Under the pieces are notes generated by a model, which saw nothing but the letters and a program-made list of their open reading frames with translations, had not been told where the DNA came from and did no database searches. Of a DNA stretch of 64,000 nt, positions 1 to 12,953 are shown piece by piece. This DNA is from an uncultured Bacteroidota bacterium (GTDB lineage: Bacteria > Bacteroidota > Bacteroidia > Flavobacteriales_D > Sanyastnellaceae). The stretch is taken from the NCBI GenBank assembly GCA_903932685.1, contig CAIZGX010000001.1:46200-110199 (forward strand), given 5' to 3'. The translations under genes and the position numbers were made by a program. Position 1 is the first letter of the stretch, and every line of letters begins with the position of its first letter.

Positions 1-138
1 CGTCATTTGAATAAGTGTGCGTCCCGTTCCAAGAATATCGTGAAACTGCTTTGGAAAAGCGGTGCGACTCATAGGCCAGAATCTTGAACCAATTCCGCCT
101 GCCATGATTACGCAGTAGTTTTTTGAAATATCAGTCAT
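1..138 (-). CDS. manC: mannose-1-phosphate guanylyltransferase, N-terminal fragment (runs off left edge)
   Basis: Reverse complement from ATG at 138 reads MTDISKNYCVIMAGGIGSRFWPMSRTAFPKQFHDILGTGRTLIQMT, the nucleotidyltransferase signature of GDP-mannose pyrophosphorylases. Not in the ORF track because it is truncated. Confidence 0.85.
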   Translation of the reverse strand, partial: MTDISKNYCVIMAGGIGSRFWPMSRTAFPKQFHDILGTGRTLIQMT

Positions 139-155
139 GTACTAAAAGTATCAAA

Positions 156-1559
156 TTATTGTGGAAGTTTTCCTACCATTTTCGAGGGAACTACAATCTC
201 GTCATATTCCTCCGCAGTCACATGTCCTAAACGAATGGCTTCTTCACGAAGCGTAGTTCCATTCTTGTGCGCTGTCTTAGCAATCTCAGCAGCTTTGTAG
301 TATCCAATTTTTGTATTCAATGAAGTCACCAACATTAATGAATTGTTCACTAACTCTTCAATGCGTGAGTAATTCGGCTCAATTCCAACTGCACAATTTA
401 CATCGAAAGAAACGCAAGCGTCTCCCAATAGAATTGCACTTTGCAAGAAGTTATATGCCATCATTGGCTTAAACACATTCAACTCATAATGTCCTTGTGT
501 ACCACCAACAGTGATTGCAACGTCGTTACCCATGACTTGAGCGCAAACCATGGTTAGCGCTTCGCATTGGGTTGGGTTCACTTTACCTGGCATGATGGAA
601 GATCCCGGCTCGTTTTCAGGGATATGAATTTCTCCAATTCCACTGCGTGGTCCGCTAGCCATCATGCGAATGTCGTTCGCGATTTTATTCAATGAAACAG
701 CGAGTTGTTTCAACGCACCGTGCGTTTCAACAATACCATCGTGTGCAGCAAGTGCCTCAAATTTATTAGGGGCGGTAATAAAAGGAAGCCCGCTGAACTC
801 AGCAATTTTTTGAGCTACTAATTCTGAATATCCTTCAGGCGTATTGATTCCTGTGCCAACTGCAGTTCCGCCAAGCGCTAGTTCGCCTAAATGAGAAAGT
901 GTATTGTTCAATGCACGAAGACCGTGATTGAGTTGTGCAACATATCCGCTTAATTCTTGTCCCAATGTAACCGGTGTTGCATCCATTAAATGTGTGCGAC
1001 CGATTTTCACTACGTTCATGAACTCTTTCGATTTCGCAGCAAGCGTGTCGCGCAGTTGCGTTACACCCGGAATGGTAACTCGCACAACCGCTTCGTATGC
1101 CGCCATATGCATAGCGGTTGGATATGTGTCATTTGAAGATTGTGATTTATTGACGTCGTCGTTTGGATTCAATAACATTTGTCCTTCGCCCAATTGTCCA
1201 CCAGCCAAAACGTGTGCGCGATTTGCAACCACTTCGTTCACGTTCATGTTGCTTTGTGTACCTGAACCGGTTTGCCAGATTACCAACGGGAATTGATCGT
1301 ACAATTCACCACGAACAATCTCGTCGCACACGGCAGAAATTGCATCGCGCTTTTCAACTGGCAATACTCCTAACTCGCAATTGGCATGTGCTGCAGCCTT
1401 CTTCAATGTGCCAAAAGCTTTCACAATTTCCTTCGGCATACTTGCCTCTGGACCAATTTTAAAGTTATTTCTAGAGCGTTCCGTTTGTGCTCCCCAATAC
1501 ACATGAGCGGGTACTTTTACTTCACCCATTGTGTCTTTTTCAATACGAAAATTTTCCAT
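156..1559 (-). CDS. fumC: class II fumarate hydratase
   Basis: 467 aa; contains the fumarase/aspartase signature [15 protein letters not shown]. Confidence 0.96.
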   Translation of the reverse strand: MENFRIEKDTMGEVKVPAHVYWGAQTERSRNNFKIGPEASMPKEIVKAFGTLKKAAAHANCELGVLPVEKRDAISAVCDEIVRGELYDQFPLVIWQTGSGTQSNMNVNEVVANRAHVLAGGQLGEGQMLLNPNDDVNKSQSSNDTYPTAMHMAAYEAVVRVTIPGVTQLRDTLAAKSKEFMNVVKIGRTHLMDATPVTLGQELSGYVAQLNHGLRALNNTLSHLGELALGGTAVGTGINTPEGYSELVAQKIAEFSGLPFITAPNKFEALAAHDGIVETHGALKQLAVSLNKIANDIRMMASGPRSGIGEIHIPENEPGSSIMPGKVNPTQCEALTMVCAQVMGNDVAITVGGTQGHYELNVFKPMMAYNFLQSAILLGDACVSFDVNCAVGIEPNYSRIEELVNNSLMLVTSLNTKIGYYKAAEIAKTAHKNGTTLREEAIRLGHVTAEEYDEIVVPSKMVGKLPQ

Positions 1560-1576
1560 GTTCGTTATGTGTTAAA

Positions 1577-2696
1577 TTATAAATCGTCGTTATCGGAATG
1601 CTGAACACCTTTTCCTTGACCCATTAAAAATGCTTTCAAGAAATTATCTATTTCACCATTCATTACTTTTTCTACATCGCTCGTTTCTTCACCCGTGCGA
1701 ACGTCTTTCACCAATTTGTATGGTTGCATAACGTAGTTACGAATTTGTGAACCCCATTCGATTTTCTTTTTCCCTGCTTCAATTTCATCGCGTGCAGCGT
1801 GACGTCTAGCCAACTCGGCTTCAAACAATTGTGACTTCAGCAATTGCAAAGCCTTTTCTTTGTTTTGAAGTTGTGAGCGCGTCTCGGTGTTATCGATGAT
1901 AATTCCTGAAGGCTTGTGTTTCAAACGCACACCGGTTTCAACCTTGTTTACGTTTTGTCCACCTGCACCACCGGAGCGGAACGTGTCCCAAGAAATATCT
2001 GCAGGATTGATGTGAATGTCAATGGTATCGTCTACAAGCGGATACACATAAACACTCACGAAAGAAGTGTGACGTTTTGCGTTTGAATCGAATGGTGAAA
2101 TACGCACTAAACGATGCACGCCGTTTTCACCCTTCAACATACCAAATGCAAACGGACCTTCGAATTCGAGCGTGCACTGTTTTACACCTGCTACATCTCC
2201 TTCTTGAAGATCGAGTTCTTTTACTTTGTAGCCACTCTTTTCACCCCACATGATGTACATGCGCATGAGCATACTTGCCCAATCGCAACTCTCTGTACCA
2301 CCAGCACCAGCAGTGATTTGAAGGACCGCGCTTAAGTTATCTTCTTCAGCAGAAAGCATGTTTTTAAACTCAAGCTCTTCGAGCTCGGTAGAAGCAACTT
2401 TATACTGCACATCGAGTTCAGCTTCGTCTACTTCGCCTTCCTTGAAAAATTCATAAAGCACTTGGGTGTCGTCAACCGCAGATTGACATTTTTGATAAGC
2501 ATCTGTCCACAATTTTTTATTGCGGATTTGCTTCATGGTTGCCTCGGCTTTTTTCGGATCGTTCCAAAAGTCGGGGTCTTGTGTTAGTTTTTCGTCTTCA
2601 CGAATTTGGAGGAGTTTTACCTCCACGTCAAAGATACCTCCCGAGCGCTCTCGTGCGCTCTTTCAGTTCGTTGATCGCGTCAATTGATATCGCCAT
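1577..2696 (-). CDS. prfB: peptide chain release factor 2, expressed by +1 programmed frameshift
   Basis: ORF 1577-2626 carries [17 protein letters not shown]. Upstream 0-frame segment from ATG 2696 encodes [22 protein letters not shown] and stops at TGA 2630-2628 within ...GGG AGG TAT CTT TGA C..., the RF2 frameshift site; the +1 frame continues D-V-E-V-K-L. Confidence 0.95.
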
Positions 2697-2717
2697 CTGG
2701 AATGAAATTTTATAGCG

Positions 2718-2725
2718 CAAAAGTA
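2718..2725 (-). promoter_or_regulatory. -7 element TACTTTTG of prfB promoter
   Basis: Match to Bacteroidota consensus TAnnTTTG, 21 nt upstream of the frameshift-ORF ATG at 2696. Confidence 0.55.
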
Positions 2726-2731
2726 CGCCAT

Positions 2732-3223
2732 TTAATCTAAAAACGAATCAAAACTTTCGCTCACCTCACGAAGGACTTTAAACACTTCTTCCGTCTGGAA
2801 ACCTTTTCGAATCAAGGCTTTCGCCGCATACTGATTTTTTAACCTTCCTTTCTTTTCATATTTTTTTTGAAGAACAGGAAGCAGTAATCTTATTTGAAGA
2901 GCATCCCCTTCATTCGGCAGATTTCGAATAGCGTCTTGAATGTTCCGGGGAGAAACGCGTTTAGCTTTGAGATGCAATTCAATTTTTCGCTTGCTCCATT
3001 TTCGAAATTCAAAATGATCATGAGCAAATGCTGAAGCGAAACGCGATTCACTTAATAGATTCTGTGTAATCAACTCCGCCATGAGATCTTGTCGATCCTT
3101 TGGCCACACTCCGTATTGAATTAATTTCTTTTCTACATCGAATGGTGCGCGTTCGGCCTTATCGCAGTAACGTCGAATCTTCAATCGGCATTTCGCTAGA
3201 TCTAATGGCGCTTCGTTTTGCAT
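2732..3223 (-). CDS. recX: RecX family regulatory protein
   Basis: 163 aa with RecX-like three-helix repeats (LMAELITQNLLSESRFASAFAHDHFEFRKWSKRKIELHLKAKRVSPRNIQDAI). Confidence 0.85.
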   Translation of the reverse strand: MQNEAPLDLAKCRLKIRRYCDKAERAPFDVEKKLIQYGVWPKDRQDLMAELITQNLLSESRFASAFAHDHFEFRKWSKRKIELHLKAKRVSPRNIQDAIRNLPNEGDALQIRLLLPVLQKKYEKKGRLKNQYAAKALIRKGFQTEEVFKVLREVSESFDSFLD

Positions 3224-3320
3224 TTTTCTAAATTAGAAATAATACTTTGTCTGGAGTGAAATGTTCAAAGGAATTATGAAAATTCTTTGTTAAATTTGTG
3301 ATAGAATCGAAGATAGAAAA

Positions 3321-5009
3321 ATGAAAGAGGAATTAATAGGCCAGTTGCGCGACTTACTTCAAGCTGAAGATATTATGTTGGTGCGTGATCAAGTAAAGAA
3401 CATTCGCAGTAACTGGAAAGCTGAAAGCGTGAAAGAGCGGCAGTTGCAGTGGGAGCAATTCAAATCTGAAAATGCAGAAGGTGCGGAAGCAGATTTTGTT
3501 TATGCGCCTCATGAATTGGAAGGCACGCTTCAAGAATTACTCAAAGATTACGAAGACAAAATTCAAGTTTCAGGCAAAGCCCTAGCACAAGAGCGCGCGC
3601 GAAACTTCGAAATAAAATCTGACTTGTGTGAACGCATGGAGCGACTTACCAAGAACGAAGAAAATATTGGGAAAGCTTTCTCTCTTCAAAAAGAAATAAA
3701 AGAATACTGGGACAATACTGGAGATGTTCCTGGAGATAAATATCCTGCTTTAATTGATCGTTGGCACAAGGCGAATCAAGACTTTTTCTATCACATCAAT
3801 ATCTACAAAGAACTTCAAGCGAACGATTTAAAAGTAAATCAAAAGTTGAAGGAAGAATTGATGGAGTTAGCGAAAGGACTTTCCGCTATCGAGTCTATTA
3901 ATGAATTGGAAATTGAAGTGCGAAGACTTCAGCGTGAGTGGATGCTCATTGGTCCTTCTCCAAGAGAAACCTTCCAGCAAATGGGCGATGATTTCTTTGG
4001 GGTTCTTCGTATTGAACAAGAACGCGTTCAGACTCATTACGATGCGTTAAGCGCAAGCAGCAACGAAAATTTATCGAAGAAGACACTTCTTATTCAGCGC
4101 ATGAAAGAGATTCTCGAATTGGATCTTACTCAAAGCAACAGTTGGAACAAGTGGACCGAAGAAGTTTTGAAACTTCAAGAAGAATGGAAAACCATTGGTT
4201 GGGTGAAGAAGAAAGAGAACGAAGAGATTTGGCAAGAATTCCGTGGCCTATGCGATTTGTTTTTTACTAAGCGAGGAAATTATTTCGAATCTCGCAAAGA
4301 AGTTTACGAAAAAAACAAGAAAGCGAAAGAGGCGATTATTAATGAAGCGAAAACGCTTCAAGACAGCAGTGATTGGAAATTAGCAACTGAAGGAATTAAA
4401 AAACTTCAAGAAAATTGGAAACAGGTTGGTGGCGCCGATCCGAAAGAGGAGCAAAAACTATGGCAGCGCTTCCGCTCTGCTTGCGACATGTTCTTCCAAA
4501 GAAAGAAAGAACACTTTGGAGAATTGACCGGGATTCAAGAAGAGAACTTACGACTGAAAGAAGCTTTGCTGACAGAAATTGAAAACACTCCGCTTTCAGG
4601 AAACAAAAACGAAGATCTTTCAATGTTGCGTCTGTTCAATGAGCGCTGGCAAGCTTTGGGACATGTTCCAAGAGAGCAATACGCAAGCATGCAAGCGCGT
4701 CATAAGGCCGCTTTCGACGACAAGTATGGTAAGTTGACTGCAGATCGCAAAGAAGCAGACATCACCCGCTACAAATCACGCATTGAAACCATTAAGTCTA
4801 CTGGCGACAAGGGATTGAGTAGAGAAAAAATGATCTTGCGCGACAAAGTAGATAAATTAAATGGCGATATCAAATCCTATGAAAATAACATGGGCATTTT
4901 CACCGGTAAAGGAGCTGAAGGTATGCGCAAAGAAATTGAGAAAAAGATTGCCTCTGCCAAGCGTGAGATTTCAGAAATACTCGAAAAGATTTCTTTAATT
5001 CCGAATTAA
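3321..5009 (+). CDS. DUF349 domain-containing protein
   Basis: 562 aa, repeated motif of the type W....(L)q.eWk.iG.v.k.....W..Fr..CD.FF as in DUF349 proteins. Confidence 0.85.
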   Translation: MKEELIGQLRDLLQAEDIMLVRDQVKNIRSNWKAESVKERQLQWEQFKSENAEGAEADFVYAPHELEGTLQELLKDYEDKIQVSGKALAQERARNFEIKSDLCERMERLTKNEENIGKAFSLQKEIKEYWDNTGDVPGDKYPALIDRWHKANQDFFYHINIYKELQANDLKVNQKLKEELMELAKGLSAIESINELEIEVRRLQREWMLIGPSPRETFQQMGDDFFGVLRIEQERVQTHYDALSASSNENLSKKTLLIQRMKEILELDLTQSNSWNKWTEEVLKLQEEWKTIGWVKKKENEEIWQEFRGLCDLFFTKRGNYFESRKEVYEKNKKAKEAIINEAKTLQDSSDWKLATEGIKKLQENWKQVGGADPKEEQKLWQRFRSACDMFFQRKKEHFGELTGIQEENLRLKEALLTEIENTPLSGNKNEDLSMLRLFNERWQALGHVPREQYASMQARHKAAFDDKYGKLTADRKEADITRYKSRIETIKSTGDKGLSREKMILRDKVDKLNGDIKSYENNMGIFTGKGAEGMRKEIEKKIASAKREISEILEKISLIPN

Positions 5010-5032
5010 TTTTTTAAGAATCTAGACATAAA

Positions 5033-5064
5033 AAAACCTCGGATTCACCGAGGTTTTTCTTTTT
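5033..5064. terminator. bidirectional intrinsic terminator between DUF349 gene and tig
   Basis: AACCTCGG-ATTCA-CCGAGGTT stem-loop flanked by A-tract and T-tract on opposite sides. Confidence 0.9.
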
Positions 5065-5077
5065 TCGAAATTTCTAT

Positions 5078-6424
5078 TTAGTGCTGAGCACGGTGTTTGA
5101 AATCTTCGTATGACAAACGCTCAATTTTCAAGGAGCAATTTGCTTGAACAACTTTCATTACTCCGTCTTCATAAAGCATGTCGTAAACATTCTTCGCTTC
5201 GTCTTGCTTTGCAAGTGTTTGCTTTGCTAATTGATCAAGACGCTCTTCATCTACTGGCATTCCGTAAGACTTGAAACGATCTACCAAAGACGCTTTAACG
5301 TAATCCATAGCATCATCTACGGAAACTTTGATTTCGTTTTCCTTAATAATTTTATTCTCAATCAATTGCCATTTCAATCCGTTTGCGTAGCCAGGGTATT
5401 CCATTTCCAACTGAGCCATTTCAATGGGCTTCTCGTTGGTCATAAGAATGAAGCGCTTCAAGAATTCATCAGGCAATTCAATAGATACCATATCAACAAT
5501 ATCTTTCGCAAAGTCACGCTTGAACATCCACTCAGAATCTTTTTCGAACATAGCAGCTAAGTCAGCCGTTACGCGAGCTTTCATCTCTTCTTCAGAAGTT
5601 ACAGTGCCCGGAGTGAATAACTTATCGAACAATTCTTCATTAAGCTCAGCAGGTTGCATGCGCATAATCTCAGAGATTGTTATTTGGAATTTTGAATCGA
5701 TGTGGTGAAGGTCGTGGTGTGTTACACCCAACATACGAGAAAGATCTTCGTGATCGGCATTCAATAAGAACGGATCAACCACAGCTATTTCACCAATGTT
5801 CTTTCCAACGAACAACGCTTTCGTTGCTTCATCTTTGATGTATTCCAAGAAGATGGAAGTCTTGTTTGAAACACCGCCTTCTTTCACAGAACCGTCTTCA
5901 TTTAGTTCAGCAACTTCAGCCATGATCATGTCTTCCGACTCTGTAAGTTCTGGCTTAGACAATTGACCGTGACGACGAGCGTATTCCTTCATTTGACGAG
6001 ATATTAACTCCTCATTGATGTCTACTTCAAGTTTCGTAAAAGTCTTCGACTTATTTAAATTCAAATCGAATGTTGGCGCATAAGCAATTTCATACATGAA
6101 GATGAAAGTGGAAGGATTGTCCCAATCTCCTACGTCAGTGCCATCAATTGGAATTGGACTACCCAACAGTTCAAGTTTGTTCTCAGCAACATAGTTACCG
6201 ATTGCCTCTTGCAGCATTCTGTTTATTTCGTCGACCAATATAGACTTTCCGTAACGCTGTTTCACCAAAGAAGCAGGAACTGCACCTTTGCGAAAACCAG
6301 GCAATTCAACGCGCTTACGATAGGTCTTTAGGGCCGTTTCGTAAGTCTCGTTGTAATCAATAGGGTCAAGAGTCACCTTCAACTCTCCTACAAGAGAGCC
6401 GGCGTTTAGTTGTTCAATATTCAT
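5078..6424 (-). CDS. tig: trigger factor
   Basis: 448 aa; trigger factor N-terminal ribosome-binding motif (PGFRKGAVPASLVKQRYG). Confidence 0.93.
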   Translation of the reverse strand: MNIEQLNAGSLVGELKVTLDPIDYNETYETALKTYRKRVELPGFRKGAVPASLVKQRYGKSILVDEINRMLQEAIGNYVAENKLELLGSPIPIDGTDVGDWDNPSTFIFMYEIAYAPTFDLNLNKSKTFTKLEVDINEELISRQMKEYARRHGQLSKPELTESEDMIMAEVAELNEDGSVKEGGVSNKTSIFLEYIKDEATKALFVGKNIGEIAVVDPFLLNADHEDLSRMLGVTHHDLHHIDSKFQITISEIMRMQPAELNEELFDKLFTPGTVTSEEEMKARVTADLAAMFEKDSEWMFKRDFAKDIVDMVSIELPDEFLKRFILMTNEKPIEMAQLEMEYPGYANGLKWQLIENKIIKENEIKVSVDDAMDYVKASLVDRFKSYGMPVDEERLDQLAKQTLAKQDEAKNVYDMLYEDGVMKVVQANCSLKIERLSYEDFKHRAQH

Positions 6425-6455
6425 ATCGATAGATTGTTCTTCCGTTTAGGAAGTG

Positions 6456-6692
6456 TTATTCAGCTAAAACCATTACTTGGTTGTTCAATACCTCAACGGT
6501 ACCGCCAAGCACTTCAAAAGTCAATTCTTTGCCTTGAGCATCTTTCACTCGCACGTTTCCTTTTTTCAATGACGAAATAAGAGGGGCGTGATTGTTCAAG
6601 ATTCCCAATCCACCTGAGCTTCCAGGAAGGAAAACATATTCTGCTTCTCCTTGAAAGAGGACGGTTTCTGGGGTAATTATTTCAACGCGCAT
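6456..6692 (-). CDS. atpC: ATP synthase F1 epsilon subunit
   Basis: 78 aa; MRVEIITPETVLFQGEAEYVFLPGSSGGLGILNNHAPLIS. Confidence 0.95.
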   Translation of the reverse strand: MRVEIITPETVLFQGEAEYVFLPGSSGGLGILNNHAPLISSLKKGNVRVKDAQGKELTFEVLGGTVEVLNNQVMVLAE

Positions 6693-6700
6693 AATTGCTA

Positions 6701-9421
<2,721 letters not shown>

Positions 9422-9424
9422 GCA

Positions 9425-10876
9425 GTGAAGGCCTTCACAGCACTTATTCAAAACAAACCAATTCTATTTTGGGGAAGCCTATTCGCTCTTACGCAAGGAA
9501 TTGCTGTTGCGTTTGAAATGAACTTTCTATTTATTCTTCCTGCTGCCCTATTTGCCTTATGGTTGGCCATTCATAAAATCGAATGGGTGTGGTTCTTCAG
9601 CGTAATGGCCACTCCTTTGAGTGTTAATTTGGAGGAAATGGAAGTGGCACACATTGGCATGTACCTTCCAACGGAACCGATAATAGCTGCTCTCTTACTC
9701 TTGATGATTTTTAAAATCATTTCCGGAAAAAGCGTCGACCGAAGAATATTTAAACATCCTTTCACCTACATTATCGGCTTGTATTTATTGTGGATGATTT
9801 TCACGGCGGTTACAAGTGAGTATCCTCTTGTTTCATTTAAGTTCATAGCCACACGCCTGTGGTTTATCTCTGGATTTTATTTGCTTGGTGCTCATCTTTT
9901 CCAGGACCTTTCGAACATAAAAAAATTCTTCGCGAGTTATTTAGCTCCGCTCTGTATTGTGATAATTTACACGGTATCGCGACACGCTCAATTCAATTTC
10001 GACAAAGAAAGTGCGCACTGGGTTATGGAGCCTCTTTTCAAAGATCACACGAGTTACGGTGCTGTTTTGGCCATGTTTTTTCCGGTTTGCATTGGCCTGC
10101 TTTTTTTGAAAAAGAAAAGCCCCTTGGTGACCTTCTTAATATACGCCGCCTTAATCATCGTGTCCATTGGGCTTGTACTGTCGTTCACACGTGCGGCTTG
10201 GGTCTCGGTAGTTGTTGCATTTGGAGTGCTACTAATCATGATGTTACGCATTCCACTGAAATACGTGTTGTATGGAACAGTCATATTCGGAAGTGTTCTC
10301 CTTTTTTCGTGGGATAACATTCAACAAGAACTTGGACAGAATAAGCAAGAGAGTAGCGATAAATTAGATGAACACGTTTCCTCTATTTCGAATGTTTCTT
10401 CCGACGCTTCGAATCTAGAACGATTGAACCGATGGCATTGCGCTATGGAAATGTTTAGCAGAAGGCCTATTGTCGGATGGGGACCTGGAACTTATCAATT
10501 CGTTTACGCGCCGTTTCAGCAAGCGAAAGATCGAACTATTATAAGCACAAACAATGGTGATGGTGGTAACGCGCACAGCGAATACTTAGGTCCGCTGGCG
10601 GAAGAAGGTGTTTTGGGTATGCTGCTATTTATTTCAATTTTTGTGTATACCGTCATACTCGGATTTAAATTGTTTTACGCGGCTGTAGAGAAAGAGCATC
10701 GGGCAATTATAGCCAGTGCGTTCTTAGGATTAATAACGTATTTCGTGCACGGCACCTTAAACAATTATTTAGATACAGACAAAGCTTCGGTGCCGTTTTG
10801 GGGATTCATCGGAATCTTAGTAGCGATGGATTTGTTTCATTTGAAAAAAGAAAAAACAACTATTTCCAGCAAATAG
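9425..10876 (+). CDS. O-antigen ligase/polymerase family membrane protein (Wzy_C type)
   Basis: 483 aa polytopic protein with RRPIVGWGPGTYQF...NAHSEYLGPLAEEGVLGMLLF, the Wzy_C motif. Confidence 0.85.
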   Translation: MKAFTALIQNKPILFWGSLFALTQGIAVAFEMNFLFILPAALFALWLAIHKIEWVWFFSVMATPLSVNLEEMEVAHIGMYLPTEPIIAALLLLMIFKIISGKSVDRRIFKHPFTYIIGLYLLWMIFTAVTSEYPLVSFKFIATRLWFISGFYLLGAHLFQDLSNIKKFFASYLAPLCIVIIYTVSRHAQFNFDKESAHWVMEPLFKDHTSYGAVLAMFFPVCIGLLFLKKKSPLVTFLIYAALIIVSIGLVLSFTRAAWVSVVVAFGVLLIMMLRIPLKYVLYGTVIFGSVLLFSWDNIQQELGQNKQESSDKLDEHVSSISNVSSDASNLERLNRWHCAMEMFSRRPIVGWGPGTYQFVYAPFQQAKDRTIISTNNGDGGNAHSEYLGPLAEEGVLGMLLFISIFVYTVILGFKLFYAAVEKEHRAIIASAFLGLITYFVHGTLNNYLDTDKASVPFWGFIGILVAMDLFHLKKEKTTISSK

Positions 10877-12071
10877 CCAGAATGGCTACATCGTCGTTGA
10901 ACAAACATTCTCCGCGGAAAATATTTGCTGCATGCTCAACTGAAAGACAAACATCCTTTGCATGAGTACCTTTCATATTTCGTTCAATGCCTTCTATTTC
11001 GAAATAATCTCCCTCGGCATTGTTCACTTCAACCAATCCGTCTGTATAGCCCAGTATAACATCACCGGAAAATAACACGTGTTTTACTGCGCTCACTTTC
11101 GGCAATTCGGGAAGCATTCCCAATCCAATGGCTGTCGCCCCGAAATGTTTGAATTCACCTCCTCTTTTGAACACAGGCGCATTGTGACCACAGTTCACAT
11201 ATTCCAACTCTTGACTTTCCGAATTATAGACAGCCAAGAAAAATGTGATAAACTTCTCTCCTTGAGCCGCATCCCAAACGCGCTTGTTTAATTTGTTCGC
11301 AAGGTTTGCCAAGTCTGGACGTTTCTCTTCAAAAGCGTTTCGAACATAGGCTTGGAAATTCGACATTAAAAAAGCTGCAGGCATTCCCTTCCCAGAAACG
11401 TCTCCTAAGCAGAAGACCCATTCGTTTTCGTTAAATTGAAACACATCGTAATAATCTCCGCCCACTTGCTGATGGGCTCTGTAGATCCCCTGAACATTCC
11501 ATTTTTCTGTGTCTGGAAAATGACTGGGCAAAAGCAAGTGCTGCATTTCAGCGGCAAGCTCCAACTCTTTTTTCAATCGTTCTTGTTGAACTAAATTGGT
11601 CAATAGCCGTTTATTCTCGAGCGCTACACTTAATACTGAAGTAAGGGTCTGCAAGAAACGCATATGCTTCACTGTTGGACTCATTCCGCGGGCATCCTCT
11701 GCGTTATCTCCTGCAAGTGCAATGGCCAACGGCCGATTGTCGTGCAATACAGGAACTACAACATCGTATGATTCACGCGAAGCATCTTCTGAAAGTGCAA
11801 CACCCTTGTTTGTGTGAAAAAAATCTTCCGCCGGAATAACAAATTCTGAAACGCTCATGTCGCCATATTGCAGCAAGCATTGCCAATCTTCTCGCTTAAC
11901 AAAGAGTGCTAATTTCTCAATTCCCAAATGTGTTTGCACAATATTTTGAAATTGGAAAATCAAATCCTCTTCCGAGCTATTCGCATTAATAGCTTCGGTT
12001 AATTCAAGAAGAGCGTTCAACTTGAAGTCGCGCTGCTTTATTTTCGATGAGAGTCGCTCAGTATTTGACAT
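10860..12071 (-). CDS. GAF + PP2C-type SpoIIE phosphatase
   Basis: 403 aa; C-terminal QVGGDYYDVF, LGDVSGKGMPAAFLMS, CGHNAP, LGYTDGLVE motifs. Confidence 0.88.
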   Translation of the reverse strand: MSNTERLSSKIKQRDFKLNALLELTEAINANSSEEDLIFQFQNIVQTHLGIEKLALFVKREDWQCLLQYGDMSVSEFVIPAEDFFHTNKGVALSEDASRESYDVVVPVLHDNRPLAIALAGDNAEDARGMSPTVKHMRFLQTLTSVLSVALENKRLLTNLVQQERLKKELELAAEMQHLLLPSHFPDTEKWNVQGIYRAHQQVGGDYYDVFQFNENEWVFCLGDVSGKGMPAAFLMSNFQAYVRNAFEEKRPDLANLANKLNKRVWDAAQGEKFITFFLAVYNSESQELEYVNCGHNAPVFKRGGEFKHFGATAIGLGMLPELPKVSAVKHVLFSGDVILGYTDGLVEVNNAEGDYFEIEGIERNMKGTHAKDVCLSVEHAANIFRGECLFNDDVAILAICWK

Positions 12072-12098
12072 CTTTGCAAAGTAACAACAAAGTACTCA

Positions 12099-12611
12099 AT
12101 GCGCATTGCTTTCACGGGTCCAGAATCAACTGGTAAAACAACCCTTTCGAAATGGCTTTCAACAGAGCTGTCGGATACTATCTTTATCCCGGAATTTGCT
12201 CGCGAATATCTAGAAGAGCGAAAAATTGTTCGAGCAAGTGAGAATGACTTTCGAGCTATTGTAAAACGTCAATGCTCACTTTTTAATCAAACGGAATCAA
12301 ATGCTCATCATATTTTCGATACCGATATTTTTGTTCTACGAGTTTGGAATGATGAGGTTTTTAAATTAAAATTACCTGAACTTGAAATTCTTCCTTCATA
12401 CGGAATGAACATTCACTTCTTGTGTGCTCCTGATGTGGAATGGGAAGAAGATTCACTTAGAAGTGCACCGGCTCAATCAGAGAGAGGGAGATTATTTGAA
12501 AAATATAAAATCGAACTTCGGAATTCACAAGTAAACTTTATAATTCTATCAGGAAGTCTAGATGAAAAAAAATCTCTTATACTATCGTCGATTCAAGACA
12601 ATTCCTTTTGA
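12099..12611 (+). CDS. NadR-like P-loop ATPase/kinase
   Basis: 170 aa; MRIAFTGPESTGKTTLSKWL and FIPEFAREYLEE as in the NadR ribosylnicotinamide kinase domain. Confidence 0.75.
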   Translation: MRIAFTGPESTGKTTLSKWLSTELSDTIFIPEFAREYLEERKIVRASENDFRAIVKRQCSLFNQTESNAHHIFDTDIFVLRVWNDEVFKLKLPELEILPSYGMNIHFLCAPDVEWEEDSLRSAPAQSERGRLFEKYKIELRNSQVNFIILSGSLDEKKSLILSSIQDNSF

Positions 12612-12953
12612 AATCACCAACGCCATAAACACTCCCGTAGCATTAGCCATCACATCAAACCAATCAAAAGAGCGATCGGTCGTAAAATAGAATTGATAAT
12701 ACTCGAGAAGAACTCCGGCACATATCCAAATGACTGCCGACTTCATTCTGCCCCACCCAGAAAACACTGCAAGGGAAGAACCAATGAAAAACATAAAGGC
12801 ATGTACAAACTTATCCAGACCTAAATTTTCCCAAATAGATATTCTCGGGAAAGACTTGCTAGACATGGCGTGTAGGCCAAAAACAACAACTGCCCACAAA
12901 ATGTGAGCAGTTGCAAAATATTTTTTGGGAAAATTAACCAACCAAGGCTTCAT
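12582..12953 (-). CDS. VanZ family protein
   Basis: 123 aa membrane protein; [48 protein letters not shown] typical of VanZ-like proteins. Confidence 0.8.
   Translation of the reverse strand: MKPWLVNFPKKYFATAHILWAVVVFGLHAMSSKSFPRISIWENLGLDKFVHAFMFFIGSSLAVFSGWGRMKSAVIWICAGVLLEYYQFYFTTDRSFDWFDVMANATGVFMALVISKGIVLNRR
12877..12913 (-). terminator. candidate intrinsic terminator of gcvH embedded in vanZ coding sequence
   Basis: CAACTGC-c-CACA-AAA-TGTG-a-GCAGTTG stem (11 bp with one internal mismatch) at 12887-12913; minus-strand transcript continues TTGTTTTTGG. Confidence 0.5.

Noticed and set aside
9859-10317. 152-aa plus-strand ORF in an alternative frame of the O-antigen ligase gene
   Set aside because: Same-strand out-of-frame shadow ORF; the ligase frame has conserved Wzy_C motifs.
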